From: Ciona savignyi
Lineage: Eukaryota; Chordata; Ascidiacea; Phlebobranchia; Cionidae
DNA: 64,000 bases
Assembly (NCBI GenBank): GCA_000149265.1
Contig: CH003207.1
Coordinates: forward strand, 78,108-142,107
Direction of reading: 5' to 3'
Made by a program: the position numbers and the translations under genes. Below, one piece after another: positions 50,501-63,730 of this stretch (within the stretch, counting starts at the first letter, position 1; every line of letters begins with the position of its first letter). Below the pieces are notes generated by a model that was not told where the DNA came from, ran no database searches, and saw only the letters and a program-made list of their open reading frames with translations.

Positions 50501-51234
50501 CCAGGGCCCGTATTTTCCTAATAACCGTTCCTACCTCCCGGAACTGGTGGCTGGGGAACCGGAAATACTACATACGTAACTTCCTTCCCAGGAATCGAAC
50601 ATACTATCGAGGAATGCCTAATCACTCCAAGAACGTCAATTTTACGCGTGGTTTCCACGTTTTCACGTTGCCAGAAATGTATCAGCCGTTTTTCGACCGA
50701 ATCGTTATTTTCTCCTAACTTACCACAAAGTTATAATTAATTGCAGGAAGTTGAATTTTGATCACTTTGAATCAAGTTTTTTGAACTTCGCTTTGCTTAT
50801 TGACCTTACCCAGCTTAATAAATAAGTAAATACTTAATTAGTCAGTGATTTTCCATAAAAATAATGTTGAAATTTTGCCCGACAAACTTTATAAAACATT
50901 ATATTAACAATTAGAATAAATTATCAAAAAATAGGTCTGAGATAATTTACTATTTAAGGAAAAACTAATAATGCCGTTAATTCAAGCTAGTCTCGCATAT
51001 AAAAATAGATTTCGACTTAAATGTTTTCTGATTTACCTAAGATTAGAGTAAATACTTGAAGATAAGTTAGTAACGATTCCCAAAATAACACATTAATCAA
51101 CACAAAACAATATCTTAGTTTACTTCACCTGATTTAACTTAATTTAGATGTTTTTCCTTTTTTGTTACTATGTTAAATATTAGAATAAAAGTTAAGATTT
51201 TCCGCCAGTATATTTATTTACATCGTTTAAATTT

Positions 51235-51405
51235 TAATTTTCCTTGATGTGTTATACCGAAATGTCGTTTTGCCGTTGTTTTCAAACTTTCCTTTTGCCA
51301 AATTTTAAGTGTGTTTCTTTAATTATTGCATTTAACGTAAGAAAAAAAACAAATAAAACAAACAAATACAAATCAATCAACACATATTTTCGCCGCTAGA
51401 TGGTA
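51235..51405 (+). repeat. Family C interspersed repeat
   Basis: GTCGTTTTGCCGTTGTTTTC, CCTTTTGCCAAATTTTAAG and CGCCGCTAGATGG, matching the ends of the 34.7 kb copy in inverse orientation. Confidence 0.55.
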
Positions 51406-51904
51406 CAATGGAGCACATAGCCTAGCCTCGACGAAAAAAAACTTCTTTTTCGGTTTTTATTTTTTCCTTTTTTGAAACCCGAGTCGCCGTAGTATTCGGT
51501 GGTAGTGAAGTGAATCGGCACTTTACACGAGGTTCTCTGTGGAGTCATAATGCAAGTTATTGCGTCACAGTCGTGAGCCTTATGACGAATTTTAGTCAAG
51601 GTGGCGAAAGGATTACGAAATTTCAACTTTTACCGCCCTAGGTATGTAAGCATTAGAAGCATGAGGGGTATTTGCCGCATATATAAATGTACATTGTGTA
51701 TTATTTCAGTGTATTTTGAATCAAAGTAACGAACCGGATTTAGGGTTATCGTGTTATACTACACCAGACTGACTCGACACCAGTTTGTGTTAATGATTCA
51801 GAGGATATTATGGGAAGGGACAGGTGTAAGGGGGGAAATTGTATAATAAATTCAATATTAGGAGGGTATAGTGCTAAATATGGTTAAGAGTGAACGTTAG
51901 TTTT

Positions 51905-52090
51905 GTGGTTTAGATTAAAGGGAAAAAGAACAAGGGAAACTGCACAAAAATAAAGATTATGGCGTTAGGTCTTCTGTTAGGGCTTGGGTCAGAATTAGGG
52001 TTAATTCTAGGATTAAAATTAGTGTTTATGTTAGGGTTAGAATTAGTTTTCATAGTTTTAGTGAGCAGTTTCCCTTCTTTTACTACCCCC
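51905..52090. mobile_element. Family E MITE
   Basis: AAGGGAAACTGCACAAAAAT left end, TTAGGGCTTGGG/TTAGGGTTAATT interior, GTTTTAGTGAGCAGTTTCCC right end. The ORF 51959-52162 is this interior. Confidence 0.7.
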
Positions 52091-54384
52091 TATTCGATTG
52101 TATCTGTGTACATTTCAAATTCGACGTTTTTCCTTTTCCTTGTTGCGGTTTCCTTGAAGTGAGTTCCGTGGTCTAACGGCGATGGAATTATAAGTTTAAT
52201 AGTATCGAGTTAAAAGCAAGTCAAATGGAGATGATTTGACCAATTTTTGTTTAAATTCCTTACATTTTATGTCTATTAATACAGGTTAAATATATATTTT
52301 ATTTTCATAATAGAGGAAAAATATAAATATACGGAAAATACAGTCGTTAAAACATAAAAGTATAAAGTATAAACTTCGCAGTTTGTTTAAATGTTTAAAA
52401 TTGTGAAATAAGGGAATCTATTGATTATTATTATGACGACATTATTGTATTTACTTTTACATAACTGGAAATGCGGGTATGGGAAATCACTGACAGGAAA
52501 GGCATTTTGTAGCTAATTTCCCCTTTTAATGTTACCCCCTTCCTTCCTTTTAATTTTGTCCGATTTTCGTTTTCATTCTCAGACTTATTTCGCCACCGAC
52601 CACTGCAAGGGTTTCCCCGAAAAAGGAAGGAAAGTCTAATGTCTATTTTAATACGTGCTGGTTTTTTTCCGAACACAGAAACAGCTTCCGAAAACCGAGT
52701 TAGTTTAGGAGAAAGTCCAGTCTGGCAACTTAATTTCTCTCAGCACATAGCGGCGACACGTTTAACGTAGGGAAATAGCCTTCGAGACGACACCTGCATT
52801 TTACTGCGACTTAGCCGCCTCTTATATGCATGTACAGCTTAGTGTAAATCAATAAAGTTAATGTTATCCAATGTGTACAGCATATATCTAGAGAAGCAGT
52901 TTTAGACTTTATTATTCCACTATATAGGTACGAAGGTGTTTATTTAAACAAAATTAGCGTTTTTATGTTAAAAATTCTCCAAATAAAGCTATAGAATTAT
53001 TGAGCCAGGTATAGTGATAGTTTAAAACATATTTGCTTATCTTATCAAATTAAGCCGTTCCTTTTAAGATTTCATCAATTTTATTTGTAATAATTTGTAT
53101 TTTTTGATGATTTTTCTTGAATCGGTCTAAATGCATTCATATATTTTAACTGCTTCCCAGTAAATAATCCCAGTGTTTCCAGTTTCTTTTTATTGTCGCC
53201 GTGCAAATATTTAAAGAGTTTCAAGCGTTTCCGTTCGACGGTACTACGGAAGCCGTAAGAGCTAGGTGCAAACAGCATTGCATTAACAAGCTTTTTGTGG
53301 GGCAATTGTGGTCCTACTGTGCCCGGAAAGTCAGTTATACGAGAAATACATTTAAAGATGGCGAGTCCTTTATGTACTTTAACTCGTAGATATATAAAGC
53401 CAACACCTTTATCCAAATGCATAGCGCTATATGCGAATATTTCAGTTCGGAAGTCGTCAATTTAACGGCTGTTTGCTAAGACGAGGCAATCTCTAGTACC
53501 ACATCACTTATGACAGTTCTGCATATAGCCGAATGCCTTGTTTTAATTTAAATCCAGGTTTATCGACTTAAACCTTTTCACTGAACTGTTGGATTAAGAT
53601 AAACGTTCGAATCAAAGTGTACAAATACAATTTAAGTGTAACCTACTAGAACCATATTTCTAATGACAGTTTTGTACGGCAGAATGTTTAAATTCAAATT
53701 TAGTTTATAGACTTTAACTATTTCAAGGAATTGTTGGATTAATGACGAAATTTTAGTAAGTACGATTCAAAGTGTGCAAACACCGTATAAGTGCAGCCTG
53801 GCGGGCTACGAAATTACGTCATCATTATCATATCGTTCCAGATAACCACATCGCTACGGGCACGAAATGACGTCGATATACTTATCCTCTAGTACCATTA
53901 CATATTACATGTGCACATCTGGCCGTATATAAATAGCGATAATGCGATATAGACGGTTAGGCACCTTCGGCTTGTAGGAACGATGCCTGACGTACAAAGC
54001 CGATTAGTTATCTTGTATATCTAGCATTTTAAGAGCCACACATGCTAATTTCAAAATAATGCCAAGCAAAAACGGTTCCCTATTACAGCGTGCACCAAGC
54101 GTCGGGGATTTAATGCGAACTCGCTTCACCTCCGTAATAGACCCTTTTGTGACGTCACAGAAATCTAATCTTGCATGATTGCCGTTATTTTGTACAAACG
54201 GGATTGCCAAGATCACAAGTACCGGTGTTTGCGTAGGAGAGTCGGAAATTGCCAACGCATCAATACGCGTGAATGTTGTATCTGGCATTTTGTTGGGTCC
54301 GCGTATGAAGCAACAGCCGATTTAAATGTAGGGCCCACGTTAACTTTCGAAATGGTAAAATCGCATTTTTCACATAGAGTGGGT

Positions 54385-54605
54385 AAAATTGAAAGAAAAA
54401 AAGCGAGAAAGTTAAACTATACATGCTAAAATTAAGATTAAGGCGTCATATGGTTAGTGTTATGGCAGGGGTTAGAGTTAGTGTTAGTACTTTGGTTAAT
54501 ATAAGTTAGTACTTTGGTTAGTATAATATTGGTTAATATATACTCCGGGTTAGAATAAGTTTCTATAGTTTTGTTAAGCAGTTTCCCTACTTTTCCCCTA
54601 TTTTT
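54385..54605. mobile_element. Family E MITE
   Basis: Decayed left end, GGTTAGTGTTATGGCAGGGG interior with an extra duplication of AGTACTTTGGTTA, and TTTTGTTAAGCAGTTTCCC right end. Confidence 0.6.
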
Positions 54606-54618
54606 AGTTGTGTCCCTA

Positions 54619-54730
54619 TTTTTTTACCGAGCCGTGTTTCGAACCCGTGATGGGCTCTTTACTAGTCCCGTTTTTGCATAGAAGTCGATATATGTATCGG
54701 TCGCGTTAACCAGTCTGCCAGAGCTCACGC
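54619..54730 (-). repeat. tRNA-like repeat, family B
   Basis: Minus strand: GGCAGACTGGTTAACGCGAC, CCGATACATATATCGAC, ATCACGGGTTCGAAACACGG and CTCGGTAAAAAAAT. It abuts a family E MITE. Confidence 0.7.
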
Positions 54731-56783
54731 TTAACAGGTTTCCTACGATTACGTCACGCCCCCTTTCCCGGCCATTTAGATGCAATTTAATGAGCTATAA
54801 AAAAGATATAACTTTTGCGTTAAATATCAAGTCTCAGCTCGCCCTTCGGTTGCATTGAGCTTTAAATTTTAATTTATTTGATGTAAGGTCTGTTTTTGGC
54901 CGAATCTTTTGTATTCACAGCAGCTTAGAGATGTAAGTGTTTGCAATATATTCCCCACACACAAGCACCCTTGAGTTAATCACCTTCGAGTTTAAGCAGG
55001 TGCCACTGCAAGTCAGGACATGCGTTCGTTAGACTGCCAAACAGTGATTTTCGTGGAAAAACCCGAGATGAAATGAAACTTAAAGCCAAAGCTGCATGAA
55101 GTGTTCCGATGCCGTCGCCTTCCTGTACAAATGTGCTTGTGCATAATATGATGAAGTAAGAAGAAAAGCTTCAGTTCAACCGCAACTTCACAGCTTGCAG
55201 CAATTGCACTGTGCCCTTGCGCAATATAAGTGGTGGCAGATTTAATACGAGGCGCGTTTACATAGGCCGAGCACAATTATACTCAAACGAAGATTTAAAA
55301 CAGCAAAGAAAGACAGAGATTAATTTTCACTAGTTACAGTGACGTTGTAAAACTATTTAGTTAGCATTACACGATTTTGAAAAGTTGTATGCATTTATTA
55401 TTTTAGTTTTTAGCATAGAATACTTTCCTTCAAACGGTTGTGTACTAAAACTCTATTTTTTGTGACAAAACAAAAAAACTATTCCGTCAGTGAAGTATAG
55501 AAAACCGCAACGGCTTAATATAAAAAGTAATGAGTTGACTTTAGTTTTTGCACTTAAAGTTAAATTTCTCTTTTTTCAAACCCATTATTGCGAATAAACA
55601 AGTCGCCAAAAGCGCTGTAGTAAATTATTTCAAAACAATGCGTTACGTTTAATCGCCCAATGCATAGTAACGTTATGTATGTAAACTCCCAAGGGTCGGT
55701 TTGTGGCGCCGTTTTTTATCTTTTCTCAATTTCAGTCGCCTCAACAGCAGTATGCATGGAGCGTTGGCGTCTGGTTTCGATCTAGTTTATCTGCTTGAGA
55801 TACGCTAACTTGACGAGGTCAATAAATGCATTGTTTGCCGCTGGTATCATATGCTTACCACGGTCGCTTTCCCTGGGTATTCCGTTGTACCCAACCGTCG
55901 TCAGTCAGTGTTTTCTACCGTTGTCACAGTTTTAGTGATCTTGAATTATGCGCCCTAATTCTAAATGCCTCTCCAAAGTTGTACCAGTTTAGTAGAAAAT
56001 GATCTAGATGGATTTTGCTTTTATTTAAGAAAGATAAGTGTAGTTTTAGAAGGAAGAAAATTTAAGAAGTAACCAATTCCGCGCAGTTGTGAAACTTCTA
56101 TTTATTGGAAAATAACTCTCGCTTAAAATTCAAAATAAACACCAAATAGAATAATTTCTATAGAATAAAATAGCATATTGCTTACTTCCTAGGCAGATAA
56201 AACGAAAAATAAACAACTTAAATTCCTTATTCAAATAGAATAATTGTTTAGACAGATAGGATTGATCAAGTCGGTTTAAGTTTCGTTCAGTTGTGAAAGT
56301 ATGAGACATTTTTTACGTTTAAGGCGTTGTATAATTATCTTGGAGCGCGATTTGTCTCCGGTCTGTCTCCATGCCGAAATTGTTTTAATTAATCAAGCAT
56401 AAGATAAGGCTTGGCATATGTATTCGCGGGACATATAGGAGCGGATGGCAAACAGTGCATCTACGTGCGCTTAACCCACGGAAAGGCACGCCTTAAGCTT
56501 ACAGCTGCATATTGATTTTACATCTTGAGCGTGCATGGGCCGTCTGCTATTGACACAAGCGCTCACAGAAAGTTTTATCGAATGCATAGCGCTTGTATCT
56601 TTCCGATATTTACTCAACCTTTGCCGGGCAACCAGTCTTGGAGACATAGAGTGGCAAACAACGGACTAACGTACTTTGGCATTTCCAGGAGTTAAGAACG
56701 CGACATTTATTTGAATAAACTTGAAAGCCTAATTTTTGTATCTGGGGCGGTTTAACTGGACGAAGTTCATTTCTGGTGAAGCC

Positions 56784-59700
56784 ATGAAAATGTCAGGAAT
56801 GTCTCAGATTCTCAACTACAAAGAACCGAACCACGCGCTAGATGCGCTGACTAGGCTTAATAAGCTACGACGGGAGGGAATCCTATGTGACCTCACAATT
56901 CTGGTGCAAGGACACAAGTTTAAGGTAAGGATGACTCATCATTTTTAGCCTACGGTCACAACCGTGTTTATCATTATTCATGGTGCACGCCTTAAAGAAA
57001 AATTCCAGTTACGTAAATAGTTCTACGAATGTTATTAATAGCCCGCAGGAATATCGAAATGTTGTTTTCTGGGTGTGTGAAGGACAAACATATGCACGTA
57101 CACGAAAAAAAAGAAATAAAAGCATTACTAATATAAGTACGAAAACACAAGGAAAATAGCAGTTTAATAATGCTGGAAAATTGAACGTAAACGCCGTTTT
57201 ATTGCATATTTAATGTCCCCATTTTAGTCTAAGTTTGTTGGTAATTGTTTTGGAAATTTTCGTTTTGAATCCGCTATCGGTTTGTCAACAAAACTGTTTT
57301 TAGTTGGAATTTCTGTATCTGAATCAACGGCGATAACCTCTGGCCACTCGACTGTTAATTTTACAAGAATCTGTTTTTCTTTTTTTACCGGGTTTGGTTT
57401 CGAACCCATGATGGGCTCGTTTCTAAGGCCTCGTTTCTAAGACCTCGTTTCTAAGACCGTTTTGTTTATAAGTCGGTATATGTATCAGTCGCGTTAAACA
57501 CTGAAAACACAGCGGTTTAATGCAATGTTTCGTTTAGCGCTAGGTATCTGAGCAGTCGTGTTAATCATTCGGCAAAACAACCGTTTTTTGTGGGCCAAGT
57601 TTTGAACCCATGATAGGCTTTACGTCCCTAAAACCGTTCTTGTATAGTTATGTTATACGCGGTAACCATTCGGCCACTAGAATGTTAATTTCACGAGAAT
57701 CTGTTTATTTCAGGCTCACCAGGCTATAATGGCAGCGTGCAGCGATTACTTTCTTAATGCTGTTTGTGGAGGGAAGTCCACTGCGTCCGTGTCCGTCGCG
57801 AAAGACGGTCACATGACAATCGAGATTCAATACGTCACAAGTGTGGGGTTCGCCCCTCTCCTAGAATTCGCGTACACCTCCGAGCTACGCGCTATCCCCA
57901 GTGACGTAATAGATGTGCTTTCAGCGGCCAGCTACATGCAAATGTTCAACGTAAGTCGATATATCGTGGAGTAGATATGTAGTGAACTTGATTTCGTGGA
58001 GTAAATATTTTGAGTTTAATATTTCGTGGAGTAGATATTTTAGGTTAAAAATATCGTGGATTTGATATCGGGGTGCAATTTATCGGGTTGTATACAACGT
58101 GTAGTGCATATTATTATAGAGTATATATACCATATTGTGGATATTGTAGTGATTTATCGTGGGGAGCATAGATAACTTGCAAAAGATACATCGCACAGCT
58201 GACAACATGGATTCTAAACCCACAAAATCACAGGTTGCGAACGCCTGTTCAGAATTCATGCGTTCCAATCTATTTTGGACGCAAGGACAGAACCGCCTTG
58301 CCGCCTTACCAATACTCGCCAATCGCAATCGACTAATGAACGAACAGCTACATAAGGATTTCTCAGCTACAGCGCCCAACCCAACAAGGTAAATCAACTG
58401 AATCCATATTCGGTTGTCAATGACTGTTTAGTTTGTGTTCTAAACCGCCAAGTAGAATGGGTACTCAACTACAAGTTTTGTTAATTCAAATCTGTTTTGC
58501 ATGTGGACTTTTGTTCTAGTTGTCTATAGTCTCTAAATGCGTCGAACAACTACCAACATATATCATTTAAATAAAGTATAAAAATATATCATTATTTAAA
58601 TAATGTATAAACATATACTATCATTTAAATAGCGTATAAATAGATACTATCATTTAAATAAAGTATAAAAATATATCATTATTTAAATAATGTATAAACA
58701 TATACTATCATTTAAATAGCGTATAAATAGATACTATCATTTAAATAGCGTATAAATTCATGCCTTTATGACCACAAAATAATAAGGGTTGTATTTTTAG
58801 AGTGTTTTAACCACAGTCGTTTTGCCGTTTTTTTACGTTTTTTTTCTCAATGTTCCATCAAAGGTCCTGCTTCGTGTTTTCATCGTGGAAACAAAAATAA
58901 ACTAACTAAACTTAGGATGGTTTAACAGTTAGTTATGTAGTGAATTCGCGGCTTGGGTAATATCTTTTGCGCATTATATTACGTTTTGTTAAAATTGTTG
59001 GAATGAGCCCCTAATGCATGTCCAGCTGTTCCTTTATACCTGTGGCCTGTCAGTCGGCTATAATATAAGCATCGATATATAAAGGCTTCCCACATTATGC
59101 CATACGTGGCGAGTTGTTTTGTTTCGTTTTGTGCATAAATTTATTTGCCTAATCAAGTAGCAGAAACGCGTTCTGGAAAGTGGACCAAGTAGTGACTGTT
59201 TTGGGGCGCATCTCCCCAGGCATGTCTAATTATTAAACGGTTTAGCGCAGTGACATTCGCTTTGCAAAAAACACTGCAATCTATTTAATTGTATACAATT
59301 TGACTAAATTAAGTATTAATATAAATGTTATATTGTATTTTTTTATCTTATATTGTTTTTTAACTATTATTATGCATTATGTATGACATATCTTGTAATA
59401 AAGTAAACAATTTAGCCAAATAATGAAGTAATAATATAAATGTTATATTATTTATTTTTCTACGTTTAAAAACCTTAATGTCCTTATAGTTATGTTAGAT
59501 TGTATGTCTCATTTTTTAATGCTTCTAGTGTGCTTATATAACCATTAAGTAAGGCATTTCATACAAAACAACTTTATAATGTTTTTATGCATTTCCAAAC
59601 ATGCCTGTTTAATAACACTTTGTGACATCACAGCCGACCTAACGGACTACCAGAAGCGATGAGCAGCTTACTAGCAACTTCAGCTTTATCAGGAGCAGCT

Positions 59701-60781
59701 ATAACTGGTAGAAATGGCCTGCCACAGCCGCCTATGCTGATACCAATATCGTCAATGTCGCCTTACGAAGTAGGATTGCGATGGGCTGACTCGATGGCAG
59801 GTAAACTTAAGTTTATTTATCGTTTAATTAAGAAAATAAAAATGAATATTCGGTATTAAGGGAATAAGTTGTTTTTTTTTGTAATATTTAAGACTTATAT
59901 GCTTTTTAATACGTGTTTTAACAACTGTTCGTTTTGTCATCTTTTCCTGAATTCTTATGCCGTGATTTGTTTCATTTGCTTTTATTTATTACTCGCGCAA
60001 AAATGTACTTAGTATGCGACATGCGTGGTGTTAAGTTTTAATAAGGTATTGACAAAAATACTTTAACCAGGAAAACAACTGACAAAATACTTTAACCAGG
60101 GACCCACAATCTCATTTCCCGTTTCGTAAACAATCAACCAGCGTCCAGCCAATCACCGCCCTCCTCCGTGTCACCTGTCTCCCACAATTCACCACCTAAC
60201 GGATATGACGTAGCCACGTCGTCTGTCGGACCTCGGAGTACTGACGGAGCAAGTCCTGCCCCTGAAGGTAAACTAAATTAGAACATTTATATTAAAAAAA
60301 AACGGTCTTTGTAACTAGCGTAACGTGGGTTCGAAACTTAGGCCGGTAAAATAATAAAATCGGTCGCATTAACCATTCGTCTGTACGATTGTTAAGTGCT
60401 TTGCGTCAGGAAACAGGCAGAAAGTGGTCTGGTTGAACCAGGACCTTCGCCGGTTCCCGAATACCACTGCCGTAAAATTGTGGGGTTTGCTTTGTCTTTA
60501 TAATTTTAAAACAACATCATTTTACGTCAGAATGCCTCATGTCCACAGTCGGGTTTAAATATTACGTTTAAATGAGCGTACCTTTGATCTAACGTCTTTA
60601 AATTTGGAAACAGAAAGTCGGAAAGCGGACGAAAGTGCAACAACCAACTTCAACAGCAACTGCAACAGCAACAAGGGTGAAGTAACACTACCCGACAAAC
60701 CAGTCACCGGTAACAACCGAAAATCCATTGCTGTCAAGGTCGAAGCCAACCTCGACGACTCAGCTAGCAACGCCGCTGAAG
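56784..60781 (+). CDS. BTB/POZ transcription factor, ZBTB44-like, 5' part
   Basis: Exons 56784-56924, 57714-57950, 58234-58388, 59634-59800, 60100-60267 and 60614-60781 join in frame (phases 0, 0, 2, 1, 1) with consensus splice sites and continue with phase 1. The BTB domain (about residues 17-128) reads LRREGILCDLTILVQGHKFK, AHQAIMAACSDYF, 'GFAPLLEFAYTSEL', 'IDVLSAASYMQMFN' and VANACSEFMRSNLFW. These match ZBTB44 best from memory (its ASYMQMFSVASTCSEFM), so a BTB-zinc-finger repressor is expected. The following 200 residues are a Ser/Pro/Asn-rich linker with no domain; C2H2 fingers are not seen and should lie right of the window. ATG 56784 has two close in-frame ATGs after it; an AG at 56688-56689 may be a 5'UTR splice or trans-splice acceptor. 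The paralogue cannot be fixed without the fingers. Confidence 0.85.
57379..57500 (-). repeat. tRNA-like repeat, family B, with short duplication
   Basis: Minus strand: CGACTGATACATATACCGAC, then AGAAACGAGGTCTTAGAAAC repeated three times in part, ATCATGGGTTCGAAACCAAA and CCGGTAAAAAAAG. BTB-gene intron 1. Confidence 0.7.
57553..57680 (-). repeat. tRNA-like repeats, family B (fragment plus copy)
   Basis: A head fragment (GCCGAATGATTAACACGACT) is followed by a copy from 57583 to 57680 (minus strand: GTGGCCGAATGGTTACCGC, ATCATGGGTTCAAAACTTGG). It ends 33 bp before BTB-gene exon 2. Confidence 0.65.
58555..58757. repeat. AT-rich higher-order tandem repeat
   Basis: Units of ~29 bp with ATCATTTAAATAGCGTATAA are arranged in a ~90-bp higher-order unit present about twice. 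BTB-gene intron 3. Confidence 0.85.
58795..58912 (+). repeat. Family C interspersed repeat
   Basis: GTGTTTTAACCACAGTCG, TTTTGCCGTTTTTTTACG and CTGCTTCGTGTTTTCATCG, as at 8.93 kb. A shorter piece (ACGTGTTTTAACAACTGTTC) is at 59915-59965. Confidence 0.6.
60300..60395. repeat. Family B fragments, mixed orientation
   Basis: AACGTGGGTTCGAAACTTAG with CCGGTAAAATAATAAAA in plus orientation joins GTCGCATTAACCATTCGTC in minus orientation. BTB-gene intron 5. Confidence 0.55.
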
Positions 60782-61934
60782 GTAAGATTACGTCATAATT
60801 ACGTAATTTTAATGACGTCATATTATAAGTTTGTATACGCGTGGGGTAGGATGAAGGTTTTCGGTGCTTTAGAGTGCACGGTTTGTGAGGAATACGGGCT
60901 ATTATAACCCGGATGTACCGAGTGTTTATTGAGCGAGGGATGTCGTAGACGTTTCTATCCCGCTGGGCCGTGAGAATTGCATTACGGCTCGCTTGAGGTA
61001 AGCACTCGACGGAATGCTTAAAGTCTCTTGGTCGAAGTCCCCTTAATGCTGAAGTGCTCGGGCTGGAATGCACGGCTGTTAAGTGGCGAGTTTGCCCGGC
61101 CAGTGATGCCGGGTGTGGAACGCAAACATTGCACAACCCGCCACCCAATCAACATATATACCCGAGCAGTGTTTCCAGATGAATAATATCCCTCGGTCAA
61201 CACTGCGCTTTAATTGGAACGCCAGTTTGGAATGGGGCCCGTGAAGTGCTTCTTATCGCAGTTTTGGGCCAGGGATAAAAAACTTTTCGAGTGCTAAATG
61301 CGTCGTCGCTTTGATGTGTAATATCCCACTCCTTGCACCTATTTCTCCTCCCGTTTTTCTCTTTATTCTCTTCTTCCTCCTCAAAGGAGATCCCCCGCTG
61401 TCGGGCTCTGCATGTTCTCTTTTCACCGTGTCGTCAACCGCTTTGACGTCACACAACCACCCAATATGACGTCATAAATGCGGTTTTAATCCGACCGTGT
61501 TGAATGTCAAACATAAAACAACATTGTCAGATCTGATAGAAACGCAAACGAAACGGGCATTTCCGTAATTTTCGTCGGCTATTCGGTTTCAGCTTTTAGT
61601 TTTCTCATGTGTTTTCCTTTAATAGTTACCATAATGCTTTTCCATAGATTTCAACCTAAATGTGGATGCCATTATTTTAAAAATAAAAATCGAACCTATA
61701 AATATTTCCTTAAACTATGGAAACGGTAGGGCATTATGCTTATACTGATTCGGGAAATTTCACGGGGTTATTATCAGGTATATCGGGTTAAACATGATGG
61801 AGCATAGATTTGACAGTAACTGTATGAATAAACATAATCACTGTGTTTTGTTATACCGAAATGGTGTGCTGTTAAAAACGCCAAACATAAGATTTTCGTA
61901 GGTATTGGTTGGGGTTTATCATATTATTTACACC

Positions 61935-62150
61935 ATGACGTATAGCTTAATTGGTTCGTACGTCGGTTTTAACTGAAAGGTTGTGCGTTCGAAACTATAG
62001 GCATTTTAGTTCGCAATTTACTTTGCAGACAACGCCTTACCCCAACATATTAATGAATTTAACTAAACAGGTAGAAAAGTAACACAATTCAATTGCTTCA
62101 GTAACTTAACTTTTAGCGCGAGGTGCGCTAACGTAAATCAAGGTTTCTTT
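61935..62150 (+). repeat. Degenerate family A SINE
   Basis: Head TATAGCTTAATTGGTTCGTA, B box GGTTGTGCGTTCGAAACT, decayed body (ACAACGCCTTACCCCAAC). Confidence 0.6.
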
Positions 62151-63730
62151 TCAAAATTTCTATTAAACAGATTGATTTAAAACTCCCCCTAAAAAAAACG
62201 ATGAAAATTGCCAAAGCGAAAGCCAACAATAACCCGTGCCAGGGGGTTGTAATAAATTAATGGCGTCGATGAAAGATGGCACCGAGATGAGATAGCTGCC
62301 ATAGAAATATGATAAATTATGTTTCAAACAACAACCGCGTGCAAGTGATTTGCTGCCCGTTGCTAGGCAACCGACGGTCTGCGCTTCCAAACGCATCGAT
62401 TTTGAAATCGATCGATAAGCGCTCTACATCGGCCAATTATGCGTCACAATACCTTTGCATCGATCGAATGAATCGCGTAATTCGATTATCATGATGCCCC
62501 GTTTATTGGCGGTCGCATGTAATAAAGCATGTACCCGCGACTTTAATTATTTCCGTTCTCATTTATCATAAGTTACAATAACGTAAAGATGTCTTGTAAC
62601 TTGTATAAGGTCTATCAATGTATGTAATCCACCGTTTTTCCTTGATTAATTAAGGCAATTTGTCGTATTTTAATTCAGTTAGATTATTTCCTAATAATAC
62701 AAATCAAATTGTAATTGTCTGTTCGTATTCCATAAGTACTGATATCTAATAACGTGAATAAGGTCTTTAAATGTGCGTAACCCACAAAAATAAGGGTCGT
62801 ACGTGTATATAATCCACGACTGGCTTATTCATTAAGGCATGTGTCGTGTTTTGCATTGGTTCGGTTATTCCCTAACAACCCAACCCAAGTCTTCCCGGCG
62901 CCACGATTTTATTGGATTCATCGCCTGCGTGTCTGCTTGTGTGCTAACATCTTGCTCTCGAGATAAGACGCAGCGCGATGCCATCTGTAGCCCCATGCAG
63001 TGTTGGCATACTGCCGTGTGCGGGACGGCCTCGGTAAATAGTGTGCGACCATGTCAACATTGAAACACCACTCGCGTATTTGCGACTCGACTCCACTTTG
63101 GCCAATGTTTGGACGCTTTCGGCACGAAATGTAGCGATCTCTTCTCGATGTGCAAGCGTCGTGTTTGTCTTTCGAGTCATTTTTCTAGAACGCGAATCAA
63201 TTCGCTGTCACTCGCGATTACGATGAAACGAGCCGAATAATGGCCGCTTTGTGACGTAATAACCCAGCGGTTTCTTGTGACATCACAAGGCATAATTGTT
63301 GTCTGTCATCACACCGCTATCTTACGCAATCGATGCAAGCGCGAAATCGACGCTGGTTTAACTCGGTTTTGTCAGAATTCCATAAAAATCGAATTTTCTA
63401 TACAAAAGCAGTTGATTTATCGAAGCTGTCAATCAAATATTCTAAGAACTGTCGTTTGTGCATCGTTTGCCTACGACCCAACCGCTTAACAGGTGTCCCG
63501 TGTTTGCCAAGGCCCGATATACGGAGCAATTTAAATGGCCCAGATGTCCTTATCCGCGGGTTACAGCTTTCCCGTGCATTGGCCCGAAGCATAACGACTT
63601 GTTTTTATTGTCGCAATGTTTGCCCGGGTCGTGTAGAACTGGCAGCAGATGCGTAGTGTCAACATCTATCATGCCACATATGTCGTAAGATATGCACATG
63701 TATTTTCCTCGAACCACAGACCAAACCCTT

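Larger units (their letters stand above)
44834..56783. other. 12-kb interval without a supported gene
   Basis: Between the MRPL39 stop and the BTB gene I find only repeats (families A, B, C and E listed separately), a 9-bp microsatellite, and unique AT-rich sequence. ORFs up to 113 codons (such as 53081-53422 on the minus strand) have no recognisable protein and no splice context. The unique parts could hold the promoter and enhancers of the BTB gene. Confidence 0.6.

Noticed and set aside
50382-50579. Small ORF with (QTP)n
   Set aside because: The repeat is open in all three plus frames because of the CGCCCCAAA unit; the part outside the array in this frame is short and unlike any protein I know.
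51959-52079. Interstitial telomere repeat
   Set aside because: TTAGGGT-like words are diverged, irregular, and bounded by family E MITE ends, so they belong to the MITE interior.
53081-53422. 113-codon minus-strand ORF
   Set aside because: No recognisable protein family, start context or flanking exons; opposite-strand ORFs overlap it. Kept only as a possibility within the gene-free interval.
60555-61148. 197-codon minus-strand ORF
   Set aside because: It runs antisense across the in-frame BTB-gene exon at 60614-60781 and continues into intron; no domain is recognisable and no splice context supports it.
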